A stretch of DNA of 26,717 bases from M55B129 sp964506505. Lineage in GTDB: Bacteria > Bacillota > Dethiobacteria > DTU022. Location: the NCBI GenBank assembly GCA_964506505.1, contig CAZDKY010000026.1, positions 1 through 26,717 on the forward strand, read 5' to 3'. Shown one piece after another: positions 7,428 to 15,006 of this stretch (positions are counted from its first letter, which is position 1; each line of letters starts with the position of its first letter). Under the pieces are notes generated by a model. That model ran no database searches. It had not been told where the DNA came from and saw only the letters and a list, made by a program, of their open reading frames with translations. The position numbers were made by a program, and so were the translations under genes.

Positions 7428-7733
7428 ACCGGCAGGCATGTTGTCGAAAAACCAGGACTGATCATATTGCCCCGGTTATATACCGGGGCAATACTTTATG
7501 GTGTGATATCTTTTGTGAGGGTTTTAACCTGGTAGTGAAAGTCAACTGTGGACCATGAGCCAGGGGTAAATAGCGGCCGAAGTCCCGCTTATTGCCCTTT
7601 AGTTTAATCCAGGAGAGAGATATTCGCAGGCGGTGGATATGCTGATCTTTCCCCCGGGTCTTTGAACAGTGCAGGCAGGATTGAGCGGCAATTTTGCTGA
7701 AGTAAGTATTATTATTATTTAGGAGTCGAACCT
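7428..7733. other. Intergenic stretch of 306 bp
   Basis: Apart from the terminator at 7465-7498 and the SD TAGGAG just before ATG 7734, I see no coding remnant or convincing promoter. The AT-rich run at 7703-7722 is a possible -10 region. A small imperfect hairpin (about 7570-7592) has no clear role. Confidence 0.5.
7465..7498 (+). terminator. Stem-loop terminator after the radical SAM gene
   Basis: A perfect 12-bp stem (7465-7476 with 7482-7493, TATTGCCCCGGT and its complement) with a 5-nt loop, followed by CTTTATG. The T-run is short, so termination may be partial. Confidence 0.7.
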
Positions 7734-8537
7734 ATGTATGAGGTAAAAATAATTCAACTGTCGGTGGCCGATGGGCAATCTCGGGAGGAGCGCTTCCAGC
7801 GGGTAGAAGAATATCTGGGCAGGTTGGAAAAAGAAGAGAAAAAGCCGGCCCTGATTATGCTGCCCGAAGTATGGGCAACCGGTTATTTTAATTTTGACCG
7901 TTACAAGGCGGAAAGCGAACCGCTGCTCGGTGAAACTTACAGTCGCCTTGCCCCCTGGGCTGAAACACTTAGCTGCTATATCCTTGCCGGAAGCATTGTG
8001 GAGAAGGTTCTTCCTCACTACTACAACACCACTCTCTTGATCGGGCCCGGCGGTTCACTGGCCGGGGCTTATCGCAAGATCCACCTGTTTGGCTATCAGT
8101 CAGAAGAAGGCAAAATCCTGACCCCGGGAAACGATATCTACGTGCTGAAAACGGTTTACGGGTCATGGGGCTTCAGCACCTGTTACGATCTGCGCTTCCC
8201 GGAGGTTTACCGGGAAATGATCGAAACGGGCGTGGATACAATTTTTGTCGTGGCTGCCTGGCCCCTGGCCCGCCTGGAACACTGGGAGCTGTTTAACAGG
8301 ACCAGGGCTCTCGAAAATCTGGCTAACCTGGTTTCCTGTAACTGCTGCGGGGAAGTGAAGGGGGTAAAGCTGGCCGGAAACAGCATGGCAGTCGACCCCT
8401 GGGGAGAAGTTGTAGCGAAGGCCGGGTCCGGGGAAGAGCTGGTCACGGTGAAAATCGATCCGCTGAAGACAAAGAAAATCAGGGCTGATTTCCCGGCACT
8501 TGCCGATCGCCGCATATTTAAGAGCCAGTCTCTTTGA
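7734..8537 (+). CDS. Carbon-nitrogen hydrolase (nitrilase family, omega-amidase-like)
   Basis: 267 residues, the normal length. The nitrilase catalytic triad is complete: Glu45 in LPEVWATGYF, Lys115 in YRKIHLFGYQ and Cys150 in STCYDLRFPEVYR. The sequences around Lys and Cys (RKIHLFG, CYDLRFPE) are of the type found in omega-amidase/Nit2 and YafV-like enzymes, which hydrolyse alpha-ketoglutaramate or similar short amides. This makes an amidase in amino-acid or methionine-salvage metabolism most likely; a true nitrilase or N-carbamoyl hydrolase is less likely. The SD TAGGAG precedes ATG 7734. The DUF418 gene follows after 45 bp and may be co-transcribed. Confidence 0.88.
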   Translation: MYEVKIIQLSVADGQSREERFQRVEEYLGRLEKEEKKPALIMLPEVWATGYFNFDRYKAESEPLLGETYSRLAPWAETLSCYILAGSIVEKVLPHYYNTTLLIGPGGSLAGAYRKIHLFGYQSEEGKILTPGNDIYVLKTVYGSWGFSTCYDLRFPEVYREMIETGVDTIFVVAAWPLARLEHWELFNRTRALENLANLVSCNCCGEVKGVKLAGNSMAVDPWGEVVAKAGSGEELVTVKIDPLKTKKIRADFPALADRRIFKSQSL

Positions 8538-8582
8538 AATGTTTTTATGCCGGAGACATAACAGCCCAGGGGGTTAAGAACT

Positions 8583-9800
8583 GTGCAAGAAAAAATAAAA
8601 GCTGCTCCAGTCCAGCCATCTGAGAGGATAAGCGAGCTTGATGTTCTGCGGGGCATCGCGCTATTTGGTATTCTGATGGTTAATATGTCTTTTTTTAAAT
8701 ACCCGATCTTTTTTGAACGGTACTCCTATAATTTTCCGGACGGCATGGAGCAATTCTGGGCATACATGATCCAATTTATTTTTACCGGCAAATTTTACGC
8801 CATTTTTTCCTTTCTTTTCGGGCTTGGATTTTATATCTTCATGAAAAGGGCTATCAGCAAGGGTGTGAACCCGGTTTTACTGTACAAACGTCGCCTGACA
8901 GCCCTTCTTTTTTTCGGGCTGATCCACCTGGTTATCTTCTGGTCCGGAGATATCCTTTTTACATATGCGCTGGGTGGTTTTTTACTGCTCAGGTTTTACC
9001 ACCTGCCATTGCCGATCCTTAAAAAATGGATCATTGGCTTTTTCCTCATAGCTGTAGCCATCAACAGCCTGTTCACTTTGTTCCAGGGCCTGGGAGAAAT
9101 GGTGGGCGGAATTGAATATGAGGCAGTGACGTTAAGAATGATCGAAGAAGCAATGGTTTTCTATACTGAAGGGAATTTTGGCGAGCTTTTACTATATCGG
9201 GTGATTAATGAAGTCCCCTATGTTTTTATCGGTCTTGTCGCTTCGATTCCTGCCGTGTTTGGTTATTTCCTGTGCGGCCTGTACGCCGGGCGGGTGGATC
9301 TTTTTTCGAATCTGGCCAAACAGGGGCCCCTGTTTAAAAAAATCCTGGCCAGAGTTCTGCCGCAGGGTCTTCTCTTGATGGTTTTACATGGACTAATCGA
9401 AAGGGAAATAGTGGTGGTCAGCACTCTTTGGCGATCTACCTGGCTGTGGGTTCTAAATTATGGAGCGTCGATCTGTCTTTTTTCTTCTTACATAGCCCTG
9501 GTTTTACTGGTTCTCCGCAGTGTCCCCGGCAGGAAGCTTCTTGCCCCGCTGGCAGCTGCCGGAAGAATGGCTTTGAGCAACTACCTGGCCCAGACCTTAA
9601 TCTGTATTTTTCTTTTTAACGGGTATGGTATAGGTTTGTACGGACAGATCAGCATATCCCGGGGAATCCTGCTTACGGTTTCCATTTATCTTTTGCAGGT
9701 TTTCTGGAGCAACGCCTGGCTAAAATATTTTCGCTATGGGCCGATGGAATGGCTATGGAGGACAATTACTTACGGGAAAAGACAGCCTATCCGCATTTGA
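8583..9800 (+). CDS. DUF418 (YeiB-type) polytopic membrane protein
   Basis: 405 residues with roughly eight to ten membrane spans. The N-terminus RISELDVLRGIALFGILMVN is the signature of this family, which resembles the acyltransferase/heparan-acetyltransferase membrane fold. The C-terminal half (AAAGRMALSNYLAQTL, then GPMEWLWRTITYG) is the DUF418 domain. The function is unproven; a transport or acyl-transfer role has been guessed for relatives. The start is GTG 8583, preceded by a GGGGG SD 9 nt upstream. It follows the nitrilase gene closely; no terminator is visible after it. Confidence 0.88.
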   Translation: MQEKIKAAPVQPSERISELDVLRGIALFGILMVNMSFFKYPIFFERYSYNFPDGMEQFWAYMIQFIFTGKFYAIFSFLFGLGFYIFMKRAISKGVNPVLLYKRRLTALLFFGLIHLVIFWSGDILFTYALGGFLLLRFYHLPLPILKKWIIGFFLIAVAINSLFTLFQGLGEMVGGIEYEAVTLRMIEEAMVFYTEGNFGELLLYRVINEVPYVFIGLVASIPAVFGYFLCGLYAGRVDLFSNLAKQGPLFKKILARVLPQGLLLMVLHGLIEREIVVVSTLWRSTWLWVLNYGASICLFSSYIALVLLVLRSVPGRKLLAPLAAAGRMALSNYLAQTLICIFLFNGYGIGLYGQISISRGILLTVSIYLLQVFWSNAWLKYFRYGPMEWLWRTITYGKRQPIRI

Positions 9801-10113
9801 TTTGCTAAGCATCCCGGTTCTATCATTTCTGGAAAAGGAATCGATCAATCCTGTCTTTCCCCCCGGCGATACATTTGCAACGTTGGGTTATAATAGATAG
9901 TAGATTATCCGGAATTCCCACTTAATATAGAAAATAACCAGGTGGCAAAATCAGGATACGGTTGATGCCTGCTGCAATAAATGAAGCGAAACAGAAGTAG
10001 CTTACTGCCAGAAATATAAAAACACCGGCCGTTGAACGGTATCAGTCAAATAATTGCAGTGTTTCAACACAGGCGGCTGGCAGATGGCTTTCGACAAAGG
10101 AGGAGATTTATCA
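9801..10113. other. Intergenic stretch of 313 bp before the CoA-transferase
   Basis: There is no coding remnant that I can support. A TATAAT hexamer occurs at 9889-9894 but lacks a -35 at the right distance. A good SD (AAAGGAGGAG, 10096-10105) ends the stretch. The nearest in-frame ATG, at 10054, has no SD. Confidence 0.5.
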
Positions 10114-11598
10114 GTGAGTCCAATTCATTTTCCCAGAGTATCTGCCGAGGAAGCCGCCTCGATGATTAAGCACGGACAGACGGTGGCTTTCAGCGGTTTT
10201 ACCGCAGCCGGTGCAGCTAAAGTAGTTCCCCGGGCCATAGCCGGGAGAGCCAGGGAGATCCATGACAAGGGAGATCCATATAAGTTAAATGTTTTAACCG
10301 GTGCTTCAACAGGGCAGCTTGACGAAGTGCTTGCCGGAGCCGATGCGGTAGCCTGGCGGGCCCCTTATCAATCATCAAAGGCTATGCGTGAGAAAATTAA
10401 TAAACAAGAGATCAAATTTACGGATATGCATCTGTCACATCTGCCTCAGACTGTCTTGTTCGGGTTTTTGGGAGATGTGGACTGGGCGGTAATTGAGGCG
10501 TCTGAAATTACCAGTGACGGGAGGATCTATCTTTCTTCATCAGTTGGTGCCTCACCGACTTTTTTGCACTGTGCAGAAAATGTGATCATTGAATTAAACC
10601 ACTACCATTCTGTCAGACTGAGTGAGATGGCCGATATTAAGATTATGCCTCCTCCGCCTCACCGCAGCCCCATACCGATCTACGAACCTTTAAATAAGAT
10701 CGGCTTTCCTTACGCGGTAGTTGATCCCAAAAAAATTGTTGCCGTCGTTGAAAACGATGAGCCTGACGGGATAAGCCCCTTTGATTCCCCGGACGAAATA
10801 AGCCGGCGTATTGCCCATCAGGTTGTCGATTTTCTGCTTAATGAGCTGCGGGCCGGCCGGATCCCAAAAGAATTTTTACCGCTTCAGGCCGGTGTTGGTA
10901 ATATAGCCAATGCCGTCATGTCCTGTCTTGGTGATGATCCTGACATACCGTCGTTTATGATGTACACGGAGGTTTTCCAGGATGCCCTCGTTGCCCTGAT
11001 GGAACAGGGTCAGCTGCAGGGAGCGAGCACAACGAGTCTTACGGTTAGCGATGAAAATCTGCGGTTAATCTATGACAACATGGATTTCTTTACTCCCCGT
11101 ATTGTGCTGAGGCCTCAGGAGCTGTCCAACAACCCCGGCGTAATCCGCCGCCTAGGGGTAATTGCCCTGAATACAGCCCTGGAATTTGATTTGAACGGCC
11201 ATGCCAATTCGACTCATGTCTGCGGAACAGACCTGGTTAACGGCATTGGCGGCAGCGGGGATTTTACCCGTAATGCCTATCTTTCCATTTTCATGGCTCC
11301 TTCAGTGATCAAGGGGGGTAAAATTTCAACCGTGGTGCCCATGGTTACTCACCCCGATCACAATGAGCATTCGGTCCAGATACTGGTTACTGAGCAGGGG
11401 CTGGCCGACCTGCGCGGGCTTGGTCCCAGGGAGAGGACAAAGCGAATCATTGAAAAGTGTGCCCATCCGGACTACCGCGATTACCTGCAACGTTATGTGG
11501 CTGAATCTCCATCGGGACATATCAGTCAGAATCTGCGTCACGCTTTTGATTTGCATGTCAGCCTGATGGAAAAGGGTTCGATGAAATTCTGGGAATAA
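10114..11598 (+). CDS. Acetyl-CoA hydrolase/transferase-family CoA-transferase
   Basis: 494 residues from GTG 10114, chosen because AAAGGAGGAG ends 8 nt before it, while the longer frame from ATG 10054 has no SD and adds non-family sequence. Family features are the N-terminal FSGFTAAGAAKVVP segment, a central QAGVGNIANAVM glycine motif and YTEVFQDA with the catalytic Glu (residue 286), which forms the glutamyl-CoA thioester. GTDLVNGIGGSGDFTRNA and VTEQGLADLRGLGPRER follow, typical of Cat1/AarC-type succinyl- or acetyl-CoA:carboxylate transferases. It would move CoA between acyl-CoA and acetate or succinate in the cytoplasm during fermentation. The precise acyl pair cannot be fixed from sequence. 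A stem-loop without a T-run separates it from the XdhC-like gene. Confidence 0.92.
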   Translation: MSPIHFPRVSAEEAASMIKHGQTVAFSGFTAAGAAKVVPRAIAGRAREIHDKGDPYKLNVLTGASTGQLDEVLAGADAVAWRAPYQSSKAMREKINKQEIKFTDMHLSHLPQTVLFGFLGDVDWAVIEASEITSDGRIYLSSSVGASPTFLHCAENVIIELNHYHSVRLSEMADIKIMPPPPHRSPIPIYEPLNKIGFPYAVVDPKKIVAVVENDEPDGISPFDSPDEISRRIAHQVVDFLLNELRAGRIPKEFLPLQAGVGNIANAVMSCLGDDPDIPSFMMYTEVFQDALVALMEQGQLQGASTTSLTVSDENLRLIYDNMDFFTPRIVLRPQELSNNPGVIRRLGVIALNTALEFDLNGHANSTHVCGTDLVNGIGGSGDFTRNAYLSIFMAPSVIKGGKISTVVPMVTHPDHNEHSVQILVTEQGLADLRGLGPRERTKRIIEKCAHPDYRDYLQRYVAESPSGHISQNLRHAFDLHVSLMEKGSMKFWE

Positions 11599-11672
11599 GT
11601 TGCCGGGCAATGACAATCATTGAGGTTCACGGTATATGCCGGGCATTATCAATGTTTTGCTAAAAGCAATAA

Positions 11673-11698
11673 AGGGGCACTTTGCGGAAAGTGCCTCT
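11673..11698 (+). other. Stem-loop between the CoA-transferase and XdhC-like genes
   Basis: An 11-bp stem (11673-11683 with 11688-11698, one G-U pair) with loop GCGG. No T-run follows on the plus strand, so it is more likely an mRNA stability or processing hairpin than a terminator. Confidence 0.5.
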
Positions 11699-11725
11699 GC
11701 ATATAAAGAAAAAGGGGAACAGAAT

Positions 11726-12805
11726 ATGAATACAGCCGGTACGATTGCCGATCTGCTGAGGGCAGGGCGCTCAGCGGTTGTCATTACCTTTGTGGGGGAA
11801 AAGGGCGGCCTTATTTACCCCGGTCAAAAAATGATCCTTGGTAAAGAACAAATACTGCTCAGCGATTTTTCGGAGGCCGACTCGGCCCGGATTAAAAAAG
11901 CTTTCAATGCCGCCGCGATTTCTGAACAAAATCTTTTATTTGAGGCAGTCCTGGTAAAGGACGGAAAGAAGCAGTTTTATGCCCATTTTTATACTCTTCC
12001 ACCCCGCCTGATTATACTTGGCGGAGGGAATGTGGGGGGAGCCCTCTGCCGCATTGCCGCTCTGCTTGATTTTGAAATTATCCTGGTGGATGACCGTACT
12101 TCCTTTGCCAGCAATACCCTGCATCCCCATGCCCACCGCCTGATCTGCGACAGTTTTGAAAAAGCGATAGATCAATTGATCCCTTCCGGAAATGATTATA
12201 TAGTTATTGTGACCCGCGGCCACCGGTATGATCGGCTATGCCTGGAAAAAGCCCTTGAACGCGAAGCAGCCTATATCGGTATGATCGGGAGCCGGCGCCG
12301 TGTGAGGGCACAGCTTCAAGATATGGCCAACCATGGCTACAGGTCCGATCAGCTGGCCAGGGTTCACACCCCGATCGGTCTGTCCATCGGGGCGGTGACT
12401 GAAGCGGAAATAGCAGTGAGCATCATGGCCGAGATTATTCAGGTCCGCAGGAGCGGCAGTGGTGACGAAGCGATCCAGAAAAATGTTCTGCAGGAGCTTG
12501 TTCAAATAGAAAAAACCCAGGGAAGAGCAGTCCTGGTAACTTTGATCAAGACGTTTGGTTCAACTCCCCGCAAGGCGGGTTCGCAGATGGTTGTTTGTCC
12601 GGACGGCGCAGTAGTGGGAACTATCGGCGGAGGCTGTGCTGAAGAGGAAGCAAAAAGGGAAGCGCTGCACTGTCTTGATACCGGCCTGGCTCGGAAGATA
12701 AGGCTTGAACTGACCGCCGATGCGGCGGCGGATGAAGGAATGGCCTGCGGTGGTATAATGGAAATTTTTCTGGAACCGTTTCCCCGTTGCAGTGAGGAGT
12801 TTTAA
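11726..12805 (+). CDS. XdhC/CoxI-family protein with duplicated, reordered domains
   Basis: 359 residues from ATG 11726, which has SD AAGGGGA; the frame continues upstream to 11636, but that part lacks an SD. XdhC proteins bind and help sulfurate molybdenum cofactor for xanthine dehydrogenase-type enzymes. Here residues 94-240 are the XdhC Rossmann domain (RLIILGGGNVGG, VDDR, TRGHRYD, YIGMIGSRRR, HTPIGLSIGAVTEAEIAVSI). Residues 254-352 are a full CoxI-type domain (FGSTPRKAGSQMVV, GTIGGGCAEEEAKREA, GMACGGIMEIFLEPF). The usual order is CoxI then Rossmann. Residues 6-90 look like a decayed CoxI copy (GRSAVVITFVGEKGG against GRAVLVTLIKTFGST). No molybdenum hydroxylase or cofactor gene is adjacent. 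Confidence 0.85.
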   Translation: MNTAGTIADLLRAGRSAVVITFVGEKGGLIYPGQKMILGKEQILLSDFSEADSARIKKAFNAAAISEQNLLFEAVLVKDGKKQFYAHFYTLPPRLIILGGGNVGGALCRIAALLDFEIILVDDRTSFASNTLHPHAHRLICDSFEKAIDQLIPSGNDYIVIVTRGHRYDRLCLEKALEREAAYIGMIGSRRRVRAQLQDMANHGYRSDQLARVHTPIGLSIGAVTEAEIAVSIMAEIIQVRRSGSGDEAIQKNVLQELVQIEKTQGRAVLVTLIKTFGSTPRKAGSQMVVCPDGAVVGTIGGGCAEEEAKREALHCLDTGLARKIRLELTADAAADEGMACGGIMEIFLEPFPRCSEEF

Positions 12806-12841
12806 CAGGCCGCTCCATATTTAAGGGACAGGAGTGTTGAA

Positions 12842-14860
12842 ATGACTGTGATCTATAACCCGGGAAAGAGAATTCCACGATTTCGGTTTTTATTCCTGCT
12901 GTTTCTGGCGGCGGCAGTTCTACTATGCGGGACCTTTAACGATTCGGTGGAGGCTGCTCCCGACGATGAGCTGCTGCTGACGGTTCTTCATACCAATGAT
13001 GAGCACAGTGCTGTTATCCCCCATTCCCCGACGGTTGATTACCACCCGGAAAGAGAAAATCCGACAGTGGGAGGGTTTGCCCGTCTGGCCTCGGCCGTCA
13101 GGATGATCAGGAGAGAAAAAGAGTCTGCCGGAGAGCCAGTTCTGCTTCTTTCAGCCGGTGATTACATCGGCGGTTCACCTTACAGCTGGTTGATACCGGA
13201 GGGAGTTGCTCCCGAATTGACCATAATGCAGGCTATTGGTTACGATGCTGTGACCATTGGCAACCATGAGTACGATTACGGCCCCGGAAATCTGGCCTGC
13301 TATTACCGGAACGCAGGCTATCCTTCTGCCCATGAGGAGACGACTGTTATTGCTTCCAACACGGTTACTCCTGCTGATCACTTCCTTGCCCAGGACGATC
13401 TTTATCGTGAAAGCAGCCTGGTCGAGCTTGACAATGGCCTGAGAGTGGGTATCTTCGGTTTAATCGGTAAGCAGGCTATTTCCTATATAACGTCCAACGA
13501 TCCGGTCACCTTTACCGATCAACATGAAACAGCCCGGAAAATGGTCGAAGATCTGCGCAGCAGGGGAGCGATGCTTATTATTGCTTTAACTCATGCCCGG
13601 GTGGAAGAAGACGTGGAACTGGCCCGGGAAGTAGACGGAATTGACCTGATCGTCGGGGGACATTGCCATACAGCGCTCCATGAGCCGATTCTGGAAAATG
13701 ATACTATAATAGTCCAGGCCGGATCACTGCTGGAATACTTCGGCCGGGTTGAACTGGCCTATGCTCCGGCATCCGGTGAGGTCCGTCTCCGCAATGAGGG
13801 AAACAGCCTGCCCTATCTTCACCGTCTTGATTATACTTACCCCCTTGATCCAGAAATATCCGGTCTCATCGATGGTTACACGGCCGAGCTGGGCATGCTT
13901 ATAGCCGAAAAGACGGACAGACAGTTCAGCAGTGTTCTGGATACGGTTGCCTTTGCCAGCTTTGAAATGCCCAATCAGCCTCCCCTGCAGGAGACTTCCT
14001 TTGGCAATTTTGTAACCGATGCCATGCGCCTGGTTGCAGCCGAAAAAATTGGCCGGCGGGTTGACGTTGCCATTCAGGCCAACGGGGCGATTCGGGGCGG
14101 TGTTGTTCCCGGCTCTATGCCTCATTCCCTCGGCCAGATATCGGTCTATGACCTGGGCGAGCTGGTGGGGCTGGGCATTGGTCCGGATGGTTCCGCCGGC
14201 TACTCGGTAGTAGCCGCCTACCTTACCGGGGAAGAAATACGCCGTGCCCTCGAGGTGGCCGCCCTTCTTTCCGAGATGATGGGAGACACATACTTTCTGC
14301 AGTTTTCCGGTTTACGTTACTACTACAATCCGCAAAATGCGGTTCTCCTGACCGTGCCTTTTCTCGATCTCCCGATTCCGAGCACCAGGGCGGTGATCAA
14401 CGCCGAACGCTACGTTGGTGAAGGAAGGCAGGGGTTGGAAGATGATCAATATATGCCCATTGAACGGGGTGACGAAGAACTTTACTGCCTTGTAACAGAT
14501 TCCTACATTGTTTCTTTCCTGCCCATGGTCGGCGAGATGCTGCCCCAGCTTGATATTGTTTTAAAAGACGAATATGGCAATCCCGTTCCTGAAGAGGAAC
14601 TGGATCGTTTAACGGTGAAGATAAATGGAGATGATCTAAAGGTCTGGGCGGCAGTTCTTGAATATGCCGCCATGCAGCCGGTCGGCGACACCGGGCTGCC
14701 GGAAATTGATCCCTACTATGCCTCTACGGCCGGTCGGATTAACCCGCAGTGGACAGTGCCGCTGATCATCTGGCTTATCCTGATTCTGGTGATTCTGATC
14801 GCCGGAATATTTTTCCTGGTTCGGCATATCAGAAAACGCCGCCGGAAGAAAAGAACCTGA
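12842..14860 (+). CDS. Membrane-anchored 5'-nucleotidase / UshA-type metallophosphatase
   Basis: 672 residues. An N-terminal signal peptide (hydrophobic 16-29, likely cut after VEA near 38) sends it outside. The calcineurin-like catalytic domain follows with the dimetal motifs VLHTNDEH (Asp53, His55), SAGDYIGG, IGNHEYDYG and VGGHCHTALHE. The 5_nucleotid_C substrate domain comes next (TSFGNFVTDAMR, QANGAIRGG). A C-terminal helix (VPLIIWLILILVILIAGIFF) and an RKRRRKK tail act as a stop-transfer anchor in place of an LPxTG motif. It probably releases phosphate from extracellular nucleotides or 2',3'-cyclic nucleotides for nucleoside uptake. The SD ACAGGAG precedes ATG 12842, 36 bp after the XdhC-like gene. 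No dedicated promoter is seen, so co-transcription is possible. Confidence 0.9.
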   Translation: MTVIYNPGKRIPRFRFLFLLFLAAAVLLCGTFNDSVEAAPDDELLLTVLHTNDEHSAVIPHSPTVDYHPERENPTVGGFARLASAVRMIRREKESAGEPVLLLSAGDYIGGSPYSWLIPEGVAPELTIMQAIGYDAVTIGNHEYDYGPGNLACYYRNAGYPSAHEETTVIASNTVTPADHFLAQDDLYRESSLVELDNGLRVGIFGLIGKQAISYITSNDPVTFTDQHETARKMVEDLRSRGAMLIIALTHARVEEDVELAREVDGIDLIVGGHCHTALHEPILENDTIIVQAGSLLEYFGRVELAYAPASGEVRLRNEGNSLPYLHRLDYTYPLDPEISGLIDGYTAELGMLIAEKTDRQFSSVLDTVAFASFEMPNQPPLQETSFGNFVTDAMRLVAAEKIGRRVDVAIQANGAIRGGVVPGSMPHSLGQISVYDLGELVGLGIGPDGSAGYSVVAAYLTGEEIRRALEVAALLSEMMGDTYFLQFSGLRYYYNPQNAVLLTVPFLDLPIPSTRAVINAERYVGEGRQGLEDDQYMPIERGDEELYCLVTDSYIVSFLPMVGEMLPQLDIVLKDEYGNPVPEEELDRLTVKINGDDLKVWAAVLEYAAMQPVGDTGLPEIDPYYASTAGRINPQWTVPLIIWLILILVILIAGIFFLVRHIRKRRRKKRT

Positions 14861-15006
14861 CCAAACAGGCCTGCCAGATTTCTTGCTTTAAGCAGTCAAC
14901 ATGTTTGGCGGTTGCTTTTATGGGGTCGGCGATTGATGGCTCAATACAAAGTTAAATGGCAGGTCAAAGCTTCGACTCTATAACTGAATGAAGGAGAATG
15001 TGCCTG

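Noticed and set aside
9889..9894. A TATAAT hexamer upstream of the CoA-transferase as a promoter
   Set aside because: No acceptable -35 occurs 16-18 bp upstream and there is no extended -10 TG, so it was not called as a promoter.
10054..10113. An N-terminal extension of the CoA-transferase from ATG 10054
   Set aside because: No SD precedes that ATG, the added residues are not family sequence, and AAAGGAGGAG clearly serves GTG 10114.
11636..11725. An N-terminal extension of the XdhC-like protein
   Set aside because: The region forms a stem-loop, lacks an SD for 11636, and the SD AAGGGGA supports ATG 11726.
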